Position numbers and translations under genes: made by a program. Below are positions 55,164 through 63,296 of a stretch of 64,000 nucleotides of DNA, piece by piece. The notes under the pieces are model-generated. The model saw nothing but the letters and a program-made list of their open reading frames with translations. It searched no databases and was not told the DNA's origin. How positions within the stretch are numbered: position 1 is the first letter of the stretch; the number at the start of each line of letters is the position of its first letter. Source of the DNA: Sphingopyxis sp. JAI108 (GTDB taxonomy: Bacteria; Pseudomonadota; Alphaproteobacteria; Sphingomonadales; Sphingomonadaceae); assembly GCF_013410105.1 (NCBI RefSeq), contig NZ_JACCCJ010000004.1:62001-126000 (forward strand). Reading direction: 5' to 3'.

Positions 55164-57077
55164 TTGCAGGCTAATCCACGCACGATTGACGATCTGTTTA
55201 ACGCGCAATCCCGCTATATCGTGCCGATGTTCCAGCGATTGTATGTCTGGAACGAGGACCCTCAGTGGAAAACCTTGTGGGAGGACATTGCCGAAAAGGC
55301 GTGCCTTCAGCTCAATGGCACGAAAACCAACGCTCACTACTTAGGTGCTCTCATCATCGAAGGCGTCAAACCGACGTCATCTAGAGAGGTAAAGCGCCTC
55401 CTCGTCATTGACGGCCAGCAGCGCCTCACCACCATCCAACTCCTGCTGTGTGCCTTCCGAGACTTCGCCCGCTCTAATGATTGGAAAACGCTCGATCGGA
55501 CGACCAATCGTTACCTGGAGAACGCCGACGCAGATGTTATGGAGAAGCCTGAGGAAGAAGTCTTCAAGCTTTGGCCCACTCAGCTGAATCGTGAGATCTT
55601 TTCCGGCATCGTCACAGCTGGCAGCCGCGACGCGGTGGTCAAAAAATATCCTCTAGTGCGCCTTCCCCGGAAACGAAAACCTGAGCCGAGATCAAATCTC
55701 GTTGAGGGATATTTGTATTTCTACCAAGAGGTTACAAGTTGGATCGCCGAGGAGAAGACTAACCGCGAAGGCAAGTCCGGCGAAGACTGCGCCTTTGCGC
55801 TCCTCCAAGCCATCAAGCAGGACTTCTGCGTCGTGGAGATTTCGCTGTCAGACGGCGATGACAGTCAAGAAATCTTCTATTCGTTGAACTCGCAGGGACG
55901 TCCTCTTTCCCAGTCGGACCTTCTCCGTAGTCTAATTTTCATGCGGGCGGAAAAAGAGCACGCAGACCGCGACAAGTTGTTTGACGACTATTGGGGTAAG
56001 TTTGAAACCGCCTTCTGGAGCTTTGAAGTCAAGCGGGGCGGCCGGGCCTACTCGCGCTTGGACTTAGCGTTGCGGCACTTCCTGTCTGTGAAAAAGGCGG
56101 AGTTAATCGATGCCCGGCGCGTGAACGAAGAGTACAAGCGCTGGATTGGAGTCAGTCCGCGCCGATACGCTTCGGTAAGAGATGAACTCGAGGATTTCAG
56201 CCGATACGCAGACGTGTTCGAACAATGTGAAAGTGCCGTCGGTCAAAAGCTGAAGTGCAACGATATCTTTCGGGTTATACGAGATTTTGAAGTCTCAACC
56301 GCAATCCCCTTGCTCTTGTTCCTTCGCTTGGAAGCGGAACTGACGCCGGAGCAGTTGTCGGAATGCCTAGACGTAATGCAGTCGTACATAATTCGGCGCG
56401 CCTTCCTTGGGGAAGAAAACAAAGAATACAACAAGATGTTCTTGGAGGTAATTGGCGAAATATCCTCTCATCGGGGTGACGCGGTCCTGCCTGCGCTTCA
56501 ACGAAAGCTGCTGCACGGCCGGGGAACTACGCGTGCATGGCCTTCCGACAAGCGGATAATTGAAGCGGCGCTGCGGAAACCGATATATAAAGACTTGAAG
56601 CAACCTGCCCTTCGCCTGATTTTCGAACGCCTTGAACTCGGCTTGCGCGGCAAGAAGAGCGAGGACGAGGAGATGGCCGATGGACTGCAGATCGAACACG
56701 TCATGCCGCAAACTTGGTGGACGAATTGGTTACTGAACGGTCAGGCAGTGAAACGAGACATCTCCAACTGGTGGCATACCCCCACGGAAGAGGAAAAGCC
56801 GCTGGTCGAACTGGCACGGGCGCGGTCTGCTGCAGTGCAGACATTTGGGAATCTGTCACTCCTAAACAAATACGCAAACCCGGCAGCCAGTAACGGCTCG
56901 TTCGATCTCAAACTTGCGGAGTATGGTCACTCGGTCCTGCGCCTCAACCGTTATTTCGATAAAGCTCAGCGATGGGACGAGGAGGCTATTAGGAAGCGTG
57001 GGCAGGAACTCGCCGAGCTATTTTGCAAGGTCTATCCTAGGCCCGCGACCGAGGGCGACGAAGTTAGTATTATCTGA
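55164..57077 (+). CDS. DUF262-DUF1524 GmrSD/BrxU-like nuclease (type IV restriction-like)
   Basis: 637 aa from TTG 55164; a GGGGGG lies upstream. N-terminal DUF262: VPMFQRLYVW (20-29) and the ParB-like DGQQR motif (83-87, VIDGQQRLTTIQ). C-terminal DUF1524 His-Me-finger nuclease with His512 in IEHVMPQTWW. This is the fused GmrS+GmrD layout of type IV enzymes that cut modified phage DNA using NTP. It starts a block of defence genes; codon use is plainer and GC lower than the host genes. Nearest to BrxU/GmrSD; its specificity is unknown. Confidence 0.88.
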   Translation: MQANPRTIDDLFNAQSRYIVPMFQRLYVWNEDPQWKTLWEDIAEKACLQLNGTKTNAHYLGALIIEGVKPTSSREVKRLLVIDGQQRLTTIQLLLCAFRDFARSNDWKTLDRTTNRYLENADADVMEKPEEEVFKLWPTQLNREIFSGIVTAGSRDAVVKKYPLVRLPRKRKPEPRSNLVEGYLYFYQEVTSWIAEEKTNREGKSGEDCAFALLQAIKQDFCVVEISLSDGDDSQEIFYSLNSQGRPLSQSDLLRSLIFMRAEKEHADRDKLFDDYWGKFETAFWSFEVKRGGRAYSRLDLALRHFLSVKKAELIDARRVNEEYKRWIGVSPRRYASVRDELEDFSRYADVFEQCESAVGQKLKCNDIFRVIRDFEVSTAIPLLLFLRLEAELTPEQLSECLDVMQSYIIRRAFLGEENKEYNKMFLEVIGEISSHRGDAVLPALQRKLLHGRGTTRAWPSDKRIIEAALRKPIYKDLKQPALRLIFERLELGLRGKKSEDEEMADGLQIEHVMPQTWWTNWLLNGQAVKRDISNWWHTPTEEEKPLVELARARSAAVQTFGNLSLLNKYANPAASNGSFDLKLAEYGHSVLRLNRYFDKAQRWDEEAIRKRGQELAELFCKVYPRPATEGDEVSII

Positions 57078-57192
57078 CTTGGCGTGGTCGCGTGAGTAAG
57101 AACATCGAAATATTGGGTCACGATCTGACATTGGCTTGCCACCGCCGCCGCGTCGGCTATGAAGTGCCAACAATTAACGAAAGATAACAGAA

Positions 57193-58245
57193 ATGGAATC
57201 AATCGAAAGCAAAGAGATTCGTACAGAAGCGGTAGACTTTTCGTTTGGCGAACTGCTTAACCTTCATCGAGACGGAGAGATCGTGATCCAGCCTGAGTAC
57301 CAACGCTTGTTCCGTTGGTCCAACGAGCAAAGGTCTCGTCTCATTGAATCGATTCTACTCCGGCTTCCGATCCCTCCAATTTTCCTCATCGAAAATGAAA
57401 ATGGCGTTCTTGAGCTCATCGACGGCCTTCAAAGGACCAGCTCTGTTCTTCAATTTTTAGATCACGAGGTCATCAACGAACCGGAACTCGTGTTAGAGGG
57501 TTGCGACATACTCTCCGACATAAATGGAATGAAGTACGAAGAATTCAGCACTTCTGTTCGTTTAGGCTTAAAAAGGACCCCAATTCGCGCCGTAATTATT
57601 AAGAAGAGCGGCGATGAGTATGTAAAATATGAAATGTTCAAACGATTGAATACCGGTGGGTCGCTCCTTTCTCCACAGGAAATTCGCAACTGCTCCTCTA
57701 GAATGATCGCGGGAGGTGGCGATTTCTACGCGAAACTTCAGGCTCTAGCTAGCAGTGAAGATTTCAAGATGGCCACTTCTCGGGTTCCCGATCCCGATAT
57801 CGAACAGCGGGCCGACGAAGAGCTCGTATTGAGATATTTTGCCGTCAGGCACTATCGGGATGCGTTTCGAGGAAATGTTCGAGAGTGGCTAGACAGCTTC
57901 ATGGAAGACATTCTCTTTAAGCGCACCGACGCAATGGAAGATGCTGCTGACTTTGAGCAGTTTTTCAAGTTCATTGCCGAAAAACTAGGCGACACCGCAT
58001 TTTCGCGCTCCAGAGAAGGCCAAGCATTCGGCCGACTAGCGCCAGCATACTTTGAGGCAGTCGTGGGTGCACTCGCTGGAAGCACCGCAAGCCTCGAAAA
58101 GATGCCTTCCGAAGATCTTAAGCAGCGCCTGAGCGACACCTTTGAAACCGCTGAATTCAAAGCTGCTAGCGGCCCAGGAGCAAATTCAAAGGGCAAGATG
58201 GAGACCCGCATCGACTTAGTAAAGCAAGCCTTGGTGGACGAATGA
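57193..58245 (+). CDS. DUF262-only (ParB/Srx-fold) protein of a two-gene defence unit
   Basis: 350 aa. DUF262 core: IQPEYQRLFRW (32-42) and DGLQR (77-81), one residue off the DGQQR of the fused protein upstream, then LGLKRTPIRAVII and FKRLNTGG. It lacks a DUF1524 nuclease domain, so it needs a partner; the HEPN gene overlaps its stop by 4 bp (ATGA, 58242-58245). GC is distinctly lower than in the core genome. Predicted NTP-binding/hydrolysing or DNA-nicking subunit; inference. Confidence 0.82.
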   Translation: MESIESKEIRTEAVDFSFGELLNLHRDGEIVIQPEYQRLFRWSNEQRSRLIESILLRLPIPPIFLIENENGVLELIDGLQRTSSVLQFLDHEVINEPELVLEGCDILSDINGMKYEEFSTSVRLGLKRTPIRAVIIKKSGDEYVKYEMFKRLNTGGSLLSPQEIRNCSSRMIAGGGDFYAKLQALASSEDFKMATSRVPDPDIEQRADEELVLRYFAVRHYRDAFRGNVREWLDSFMEDILFKRTDAMEDAADFEQFFKFIAEKLGDTAFSRSREGQAFGRLAPAYFEAVVGALAGSTASLEKMPSEDLKQRLSDTFETAEFKAASGPGANSKGKMETRIDLVKQALVDE

Positions 58246-58847
58246 CGCCCACCGCAGAGATAGAGCGGGATCTTGATTGGCGCGAAGCGGAACTTGCGGT
58301 TTTAAGACTCCTGATCACGAACAACGAAATCGGCGAGCGCGAAAAGTTCGTTCTATTCAGAGCCGCTTGGGCGCTTCTTTACGCGCATTATGAAGGTTTT
58401 TGCAAGTTTGCGCTAACGGTATACTATGATGCAATTAAAGTAGCCGGCAAATGTCACGGAGATCTTCCTTCAAAGATGCAAGCCCTCGCACTAGATAAAA
58501 AAGTGAAAGACCTTCGAAGTCTGCCGACAATAGACTTAATATCTAAAATGCGTTCTTTTGAAGTCGATCTAATGAAAGCTCCTGCCGACTTTCCAGACGT
58601 TAATACGGAATCAAATTTATGGCCAAAGACTTTAGAATCTCTTATTGAAGATGCTGATTTAATTGTTCCCACTCTTCAGCTCTACAATCGATCTTTGGCG
58701 ACGCTGGTCAGCAGGAGAAACAAAATCGCTCATGGTGAGCGGGATATTATTCCAGAGCTTTCTTACTATATCGGTTTTGAAAATTCTGTTCTAAATTTGA
58801 TGTACGATCTTGCACTCTCTATAGATGAAAAGTTAGGATCTATTTGA
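58242..58847 (+). CDS. MAE_28990/MAE_18760-type HEPN protein (putative RNase effector)
   Basis: 201 aa, almost all alpha-helical. HEPN catalytic motif R-x4-H seen as Arg159-NKIA-His164 (SRRNKIAHGE) near the C-terminus, with YAHYEGF (47-53) in the first helices, the pattern of MAE_28990-like HEPN nucleases often found next to DUF262 genes. Translationally coupled to the DUF262 protein. HEPN proteins of defence systems usually cut RNA; that role here is inference. AT-rich. Confidence 0.78.
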   Translation: MTPTAEIERDLDWREAELAVLRLLITNNEIGEREKFVLFRAAWALLYAHYEGFCKFALTVYYDAIKVAGKCHGDLPSKMQALALDKKVKDLRSLPTIDLISKMRSFEVDLMKAPADFPDVNTESNLWPKTLESLIEDADLIVPTLQLYNRSLATLVSRRNKIAHGERDIIPELSYYIGFENSVLNLMYDLALSIDEKLGSI

Positions 58848-58874
58848 TTTTGGAAACAGAATTATTATTGAAAT

Positions 58875-59288
58875 TTACTGCAAAAACTTTTTCATTTTGT
58901 TTAGCAAATGCGCTCTCTGCTTTAATTCACACTCCCAAACAACCAAAACGCCCCAACCCTCTTCTAATAGCCGCTTTTGATTTTCTTCATCGCGAAAAAC
59001 GTTTCTTTCTAATTTCTCAAACCAGTAACTTGTGTTGGATTTCGGCTTACGGCCGTCCAAACAAGTAGGCTCATCATGCTGATGCCAGAAGCATCCATGC
59101 ACGAAGATCACCTTGCGCCTCCGGCGAAACACGAGGTCGGGCTTTCCCGGCAGGTCACGGGCATGCAATCGATACCGATACCCGTCGGCGTGCAGTAGCC
59201 GTCTGACGAGCATCTCGGGTTTCGTGTTTCGAGATTTGATGCGACTCATATTGACCGAGCGCCTAACCGCTGTCAGCTTATCAGCCAT
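58875..59288 (-). CDS. vsr: Very-short-patch repair endonuclease Vsr
   Basis: 137 aa from ATG 59288. Matches E. coli Vsr positions: Glu25 (TKPEM), Asp51 (GKPDLVF), zinc/active site VHGCFWHQHDEPTC (63-76) and the SYWFEKLERNVFRD block. It nicks 5' of T in T:G mismatches made by deamination of 5-methylcytosine, so it pairs with the C5 methyltransferase at 60071. Its start codon overlaps the divergent HNH start by 2 bp. Confidence 0.92.
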   Translation of the reverse strand: MADKLTAVRRSVNMSRIKSRNTKPEMLVRRLLHADGYRYRLHARDLPGKPDLVFRRRRKVIFVHGCFWHQHDEPTCLDGRKPKSNTSYWFEKLERNVFRDEENQKRLLEEGWGVLVVWECELKQRAHLLNKMKKFLQ

Positions 59289-60096
59289 GGCGGAAAAACC
59301 GATCAATAAGGAGGGAACCGCCGCTGGCCGCAAGGTACTGGAACTTCTCAGGAAGTACCCTGACGGGCTCACCGCCGCCGAAATTCGGGCGCAGATTGGT
59401 GGCGACGTTGGCAACCAAGAGCAGTTGATGCGGCGGCTTAGGCATCTTCGGAAGCATTACGACATACCTTTCTCCATCGAAGGAGGCCGCAAAGCCTATC
59501 GCTACAAAGGCGAAAAGCAAAACGTTCACACGGATTCTGGCGCGATCTCGGGTAAGCAGCGCGCTCGAATCCTAAATCTTGCTAAGGGAAAATGTCAGAT
59601 GTGCGGCCGGACGGTCGATGGCGACGACATCAAGCTTCAAGTTGACCATAGGATCCCGCAGACATGGGGCGGGCTGACCGTTGATGAGAATCTTTGGGCG
59701 ATTTGCGTCCAATGCAACCACGGTAAACGAGACTTCTTCAAATCGTTCGATCCCGCCGAAATGGCCGAGCTGATTGCAATTGAATCTGTCCACGAGAGGA
59801 TCGCTCGCTTCCTTAAAATGCACGAAGGCGAGTGGGTCGATTCCGACAAGATCGAAGACATCGCAAACGTTCGTGAACGGCAGGAAGATTGGCAGAAACG
59901 TCTTCGAGAACTCCGATATCCTGTCGTTGGCCTCGATATTGAGACCACTCGTTACACGACAGAACAGGGCTTTGTGCGAAGCAGATATAAGCTGGTAAAA
60001 TGGGCAGACTTGCCTTCCAACCACCAGCAGTTAATCCGGGCGTGGGACAACAAAAAGAAGCGGCCCGAGATCAAGCTACAGCTAGGGATCGCCTGA
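59287..60096 (+). CDS. HNH endonuclease, probable restriction enzyme
   Basis: 269 aa from ATG 59287. An N-terminal winged-helix (about 10-75, VLELLRKYPDGLTAAEIRAQIG, HYDIPFSIEGGRKAYRY) for DNA recognition is followed by an HNH domain: Cys103-x2-Cys106, Asp120-His121 (VDHRIPQTWGG), Cys140-x2-Cys143-Asn144-His145. With the cytosine methyltransferase converging on its end (26-bp overlap) it is the likely restriction partner. Recognition site unknown. An upstream start (59239) is possible but would lie deeper inside vsr. Confidence 0.82.
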   Translation: MAEKPINKEGTAAGRKVLELLRKYPDGLTAAEIRAQIGGDVGNQEQLMRRLRHLRKHYDIPFSIEGGRKAYRYKGEKQNVHTDSGAISGKQRARILNLAKGKCQMCGRTVDGDDIKLQVDHRIPQTWGGLTVDENLWAICVQCNHGKRDFFKSFDPAEMAELIAIESVHERIARFLKMHEGEWVDSDKIEDIANVRERQEDWQKRLRELRYPVVGLDIETTRYTTEQGFVRSRYKLVKWADLPSNHQQLIRAWDNKKKRPEIKLQLGIA

Positions 60097-61024
60097 CGCT
60101 CACGGCCTCACGAAGCTGACTCGCAACGGCGGCCGCTACCGGCGGTGGAAAAGCATTGCCAACTTGCCGATAGGCGTTTGTTTTCTTCCCCGCGATCTTC
60201 CACTCTTTCGGGAAACCCTGGATAAGTGCGACCATTTCCACTGTTAAGCGTGGCATCCCTACGAAGTCATGGCCGGGAGCCTCCTCAGCGATAGTCCTCC
60301 CTTCAACGCCAAGCTTCGCCCAAGCTGCTCGCGCTCGCGTAGGCCCTAGATCGGGACCGCCATGCTTTTTGGAACCGCCCACCACCGTCGGTGCTATCTC
60401 GTCCGCTCGATCGCGCCAATCGGCAGCCCCGCGCCACCCGTTAGCAGCCATCAAGGGAAATAACGTCTGCCCGACAGTTTTTGGATTGTAGCGCTCCGTG
60501 CAAGGCCACTCGAAGTTACCCCAGAATTCTCGCTTCGTAGCTACGATGACGACGCGAGGTCGAAGTTGCGGGACGCCAAAATCGGACGCATTCAAGAGAC
60601 GCCAATCGGCCTCGTAGCCGAGCTTGCGTAGCTGACTTTTCAAATGCGCCCGGTAATCTTCGAAGACTGCGTCTAAGAAGCCCCTGACGTTTTCAATCAT
60701 GACTGCCTTTGGTTGGACAGCATCAATGATATCGAGCGCGTCGGGAAACAGGTTGCGCTCGTCTAACGCCCCAAGCTGCTTACCTGCGACGGAAAATGGA
60801 GGGCATGGCAACCCTCCTGCCACCAATTCCACACCTTTGAAATCGGTGGCGCGGTCCTTGAAAACCCGAAGATCGTCCTCGATTACTCGCCAATTGGGGC
60901 GATTTAAACGGAGTGTCTCACAGCAGTGCCGGTCAATTTCGACGAGCGCTTCATGCTCAAACCCTGCATTTTCGAGGCCAATGGCCTGGCCACCTGCGCC
61001 CGCGCAAAGCTCAAGTGAGTGCAT
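60071..61024 (-). CDS. DNA (cytosine-5) methyltransferase
   Basis: 317 aa from ATG 61024 with AGGGGA eight bases upstream. Motif I LCAGAGGQAIGLENAG, catalytic Cys74 in GGLPCPPFS (motif IV), motif VI MIENVRG (109-115), QLRPRVVIVA (VIII) and GNAFPPPVA (X). A short target-recognition region suggests a simple site. It protects host DNA from the HNH nuclease and creates the need for Vsr. A LexA-like box sits 27 bp before the start. Confidence 0.92.
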   Translation of the reverse strand: MHSLELCAGAGGQAIGLENAGFEHEALVEIDRHCCETLRLNRPNWRVIEDDLRVFKDRATDFKGVELVAGGLPCPPFSVAGKQLGALDERNLFPDALDIIDAVQPKAVMIENVRGFLDAVFEDYRAHLKSQLRKLGYEADWRLLNASDFGVPQLRPRVVIVATKREFWGNFEWPCTERYNPKTVGQTLFPLMAANGWRGAADWRDRADEIAPTVVGGSKKHGGPDLGPTRARAAWAKLGVEGRTIAEEAPGHDFVGMPRLTVEMVALIQGFPKEWKIAGKKTNAYRQVGNAFPPPVAAAVASQLREAVSVRRSLAVA

Positions 61025-61050
61025 CTGTGTTCCCCTAGAATGCAAGATTT

Positions 61051-61065
61051 GTTCTCGCTATGTTC
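61051..61065 (-). promoter_or_regulatory. LexA-type box at methyltransferase promoter
   Basis: GTTC (61051-61054), seven bases, GTTC (61062-61065), i.e. GAAC-N7-GAAC on the gene strand, 27 bp before the methyltransferase ATG. One of two such boxes I noticed, both intergenic. It could instead belong to another regulator such as the XRE protein. Confidence 0.35.
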
Positions 61066-61283
61066 TTAACGAATGCGAGTGCGTTTCGCAAGGCGTTAAA
61101 TACCACCTCGATGGTTTCGTAAAGGGCCAACCCCCCGTGGTCGAGCCCGTTTTTCTACATTCGTTCATTTGCCGAGAACGCACAAAGCTTGAAGGCCTCG
61201 CCCCCCAGGGGCCGATTTCTAATAAGCTCTAGAGCCCCACCGCTCACGCGCAATTAGTAGTATCTTATATGAAGGCGCGAGAT

Positions 61284-61502
61284 CTAAGTTCGTCTGTCTT
61301 TCAGCAGCAGGAGATGCGGCTCAATCCCGAGCGCATCAGCGATCCTGCCGAGCGCAGCCACAGACGGGTTCCGCGTACCTCTTTCGAGGTCGCTGACATA
61401 GCTGCGTTCCATCTCCGCCGCCGCCGCTAGCTGTTCCTGGGTCATGCCCTTCAGCTTGCGTTGGTGCCGGACATTGACGCCGAGAAGCCGAACCACATCC
61501 AT
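61284..61502 (-). CDS. XRE-family HTH regulator, possible RM controller protein
   Basis: 72 aa, a single helix-turn-helix (LGVNVRHQRKLKGMTQEQLAAAAEMERSYVSDLERGTRNPSVAALGRIADALG) of C-protein size. On the same strand as and upstream of the methyltransferase, with 260 bp between. No ribosome-binding site is evident, which suits the leaderless mRNAs often seen for C proteins. No clear C-box was found in the gap. Confidence 0.8.
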   Translation of the reverse strand: MDVVRLLGVNVRHQRKLKGMTQEQLAAAAEMERSYVSDLERGTRNPSVAALGRIADALGIEPHLLLLKDRRT

Positions 61503-61651
61503 GCGTCGATGTGGACGCTGAGCGCTTCTCGCGTCTGTATACCAAACGTGTCATTTTTAATAGCAACGGCCGGACTTCCAGCTAAAGCTGTGTCGTGCTG
61601 GCCCGATCCGCTTTGTCGATCGGCAACGGATCAATCATCGAAAGGCTAGAT

Positions 61652-62377
61652 ATGTCTGAACTTGAACTTCCTACGGTTCCGGCGCCCTCGTTGGCGTCCA
61701 AAGCTCTACGCCCTCTGCAATGGATCGTTTTCTCGTTGGTGCTCGTTCTGGCGCTGACAATCCTTTTGCTTCTAGAATATCGAAGCCTGCCGGGATTTCC
61801 CGAGACGGCGTTTTGGCTGTTGCTCGCCGCAGGGTTTTTGCTGGTGCTCTGGCACCTACCGAAGATCTTTTTCGGGCTGTCCCGAGGGTGGCGGATAGCC
61901 GCTTATGTTTGCATCATCCCCTTCCTGGCCTTTTGGGGGCAGGTCGGGTCGCAAGGCTATGCGGCCTATCACCGCACCCCAGAGGGCGCGAAGGTAAAGG
62001 CAAAACAAGTGGCTGAAGATGCGCGGTTGGCAAAGGACGAGGCTGAACGTGCCGAGAGCAAGCGCATCTTGGATGCGGCGGCGGTCACGCAGGCCAAGCT
62101 ACAAAACTACAACGATCGTCTGGAAGACTGCTTTTCTAGCTTTGGTCATCGGCTCGCCGCGCTGGAAACCGAAGTGAAAGAGACGCTGCACAATCCCGGC
62201 GCCTTCGAACATATCGAAACCATTGCCATCGTCCCTGACGAACAAGGTAACAACGTAGGTATGCGATTTCGCGCTCAAAATGGATTTGGGGCGCTGCGAG
62301 CCGCCACCGTCAAAGCGCGCATCGACGCCAACGATTGCAGCGTCAAAGGTATCGGCGAGACCGTAGTAGCAGACTGA
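61652..62377 (+). CDS. Membrane protein with coiled-coil periplasmic/cytoplasmic domain, unknown
   Basis: 241 aa from ATG 61652 with GAAAGG upstream. Three hydrophobic segments (about 24-42, 54-70, 80-97) and an Ala/Lys/Glu-rich helix (VKAKQVAEDARLAKDEAERAESKRILDAA) then a C-terminal domain with two Cys. No family recognised. A terminator follows at 62428. Accessory-type gene. Confidence 0.7.
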   Translation: MSELELPTVPAPSLASKALRPLQWIVFSLVLVLALTILLLLEYRSLPGFPETAFWLLLAAGFLLVLWHLPKIFFGLSRGWRIAAYVCIIPFLAFWGQVGSQGYAAYHRTPEGAKVKAKQVAEDARLAKDEAERAESKRILDAAAVTQAKLQNYNDRLEDCFSSFGHRLAALETEVKETLHNPGAFEHIETIAIVPDEQGNNVGMRFRAQNGFGALRAATVKARIDANDCSVKGIGETVVAD

Positions 62378-62427
62378 CGCGGGTACTGTTGCCCCGCCGA
62401 ACTAAATCAGAATCATCATAACCAAGG

Positions 62428-62455
62428 GCCTCGGAGGAATCCGGGGCCTTTTTCA
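62428..62455 (+). terminator. Terminator/leader hairpin before small gene A
   Basis: GGCCTCGGA-GGAA-TCCGGGGCC followed by TTTTT (62450-62454). It ends the gene at 61652 and lies 16 bp before the next start codon, so it may also act as an attenuator of that gene. Confidence 0.75.
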
Positions 62456-62470
62456 TATGGAGAACCCTAC

Positions 62471-62827
62471 ATGCTTATCATCACTGACCCGTCCGATGTG
62501 GACGACCCTTCCCTTCAACGTATCCTGCGGCAACGGTTCGAGCAGTTGGCTCAATACGGATGCCCGATCAGCGAGCTCGCCCACTTCCATGTTGTTCGGC
62601 CGGGTGACGACGTAGCCGAACTTCTGACCAATCCCGTCGATGGCAGCAATGATCCACCTTGGGAGTGGGTGGAGGCCCACGGCGGATGGTTCGAAGTCCC
62701 GGTCATCATGTCCGATGACGGCTTCGGCCACGTGTATTTTGTTCCGGACCTCGACGACATTGATCCCCGGTTGCTGATGCTGTGCCGCCGCGACGCCACA
62801 AAGAGGAATGATCTAAATCCGGAATAA
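62471..62827 (+). CDS. Small acidic protein, paralogue A
   Basis: 118 aa. Contains HFHVVRPGDDVAELLTNPVDG, WEWVEAHGGWFEVP and DDGFGHVYFVPDLDD. The same layout occurs in the next gene (HILVIQPED.., WDYIERHPGWHELIY, DSGFAFLVFV), so the two are tandem duplicates that have diverged. No named family. Such short acidic proteins are common on mobile elements. Confidence 0.75.
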   Translation: MLIITDPSDVDDPSLQRILRQRFEQLAQYGCPISELAHFHVVRPGDDVAELLTNPVDGSNDPPWEWVEAHGGWFEVPVIMSDDGFGHVYFVPDLDDIDPRLLMLCRRDATKRNDLNPE

Positions 62828-62864
62828 ATCACCCCGCTGCCTCTACCTCTAGAACCACAAAACG

Positions 62865-62900
62865 ATGCGCGTCCTGGGATTTCCCATGGGCGCATTTTTT
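62865..62900 (+). terminator. Terminator/leader hairpin before small gene B
   Basis: ATGCGC (62865-62870) pairs with GCGCAT (62890-62895) with inner TGGGA/TCCCA, followed by a T-run to 62900; 22 bp before the next start. It repeats the arrangement at 62428. Confidence 0.7.
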
Positions 62901-62921
62901 ATGCCCAGAAGGAATTCACCC

Positions 62922-63296
62922 ATGATCGATATGCCCGACCTTGACGCAATACTCGTCGCCCTCCGCGCACCGCTCGCGCCTGATCTCCACGATCTCATCG
63001 CCAGCCGTCTACATGACGCATTCGCCTGCGGGCTCGCCGACCTAACGCACATACTGGTAATCCAGCCGGAGGACACCGAAGCCCAAATTCTCGACGCGAT
63101 TGGCTTTTCGCCCTTGGTGTCGAGGATGGACGGCAACCGGCTTCAACCAGACTGGGACTACATCGAACGTCACCCCGGATGGCATGAGCTCATTTACACC
63201 GTGGGTGACTCGGGGTTCGCCTTCCTTGTCTTCGTCGAGCGCGCTGACGGCGTTCTGCCAGAGCTGCTCGCGTTATGTGACGGGGCAAGCAGGTAA
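62922..63296 (+). CDS. Small acidic protein, paralogue B
   Basis: 124 aa from ATG 62922 (AAGGA seven bases upstream). Homologous to the protein at 62471 over its whole length; motif WDYIERHPGWHE and LLALC end. No signal peptide. The stop overlaps the ATG of the next small gene (TAATG). Confidence 0.75.
   Translation: MIDMPDLDAILVALRAPLAPDLHDLIASRLHDAFACGLADLTHILVIQPEDTEAQILDAIGFSPLVSRMDGNRLQPDWDYIERHPGWHELIYTVGDSGFAFLVFVERADGVLPELLALCDGASR

Noticed and set aside
57092-57187. GTG-started 31-codon frame (MSKNIEILGHD...) between the two DUF262 genes
   Set aside because: No Shine-Dalgarno and too short to judge; kept only as a note.
58844-59068. Short plus-strand frame over the vsr 3' half
   Set aside because: Antisense of Vsr; no independent evidence.
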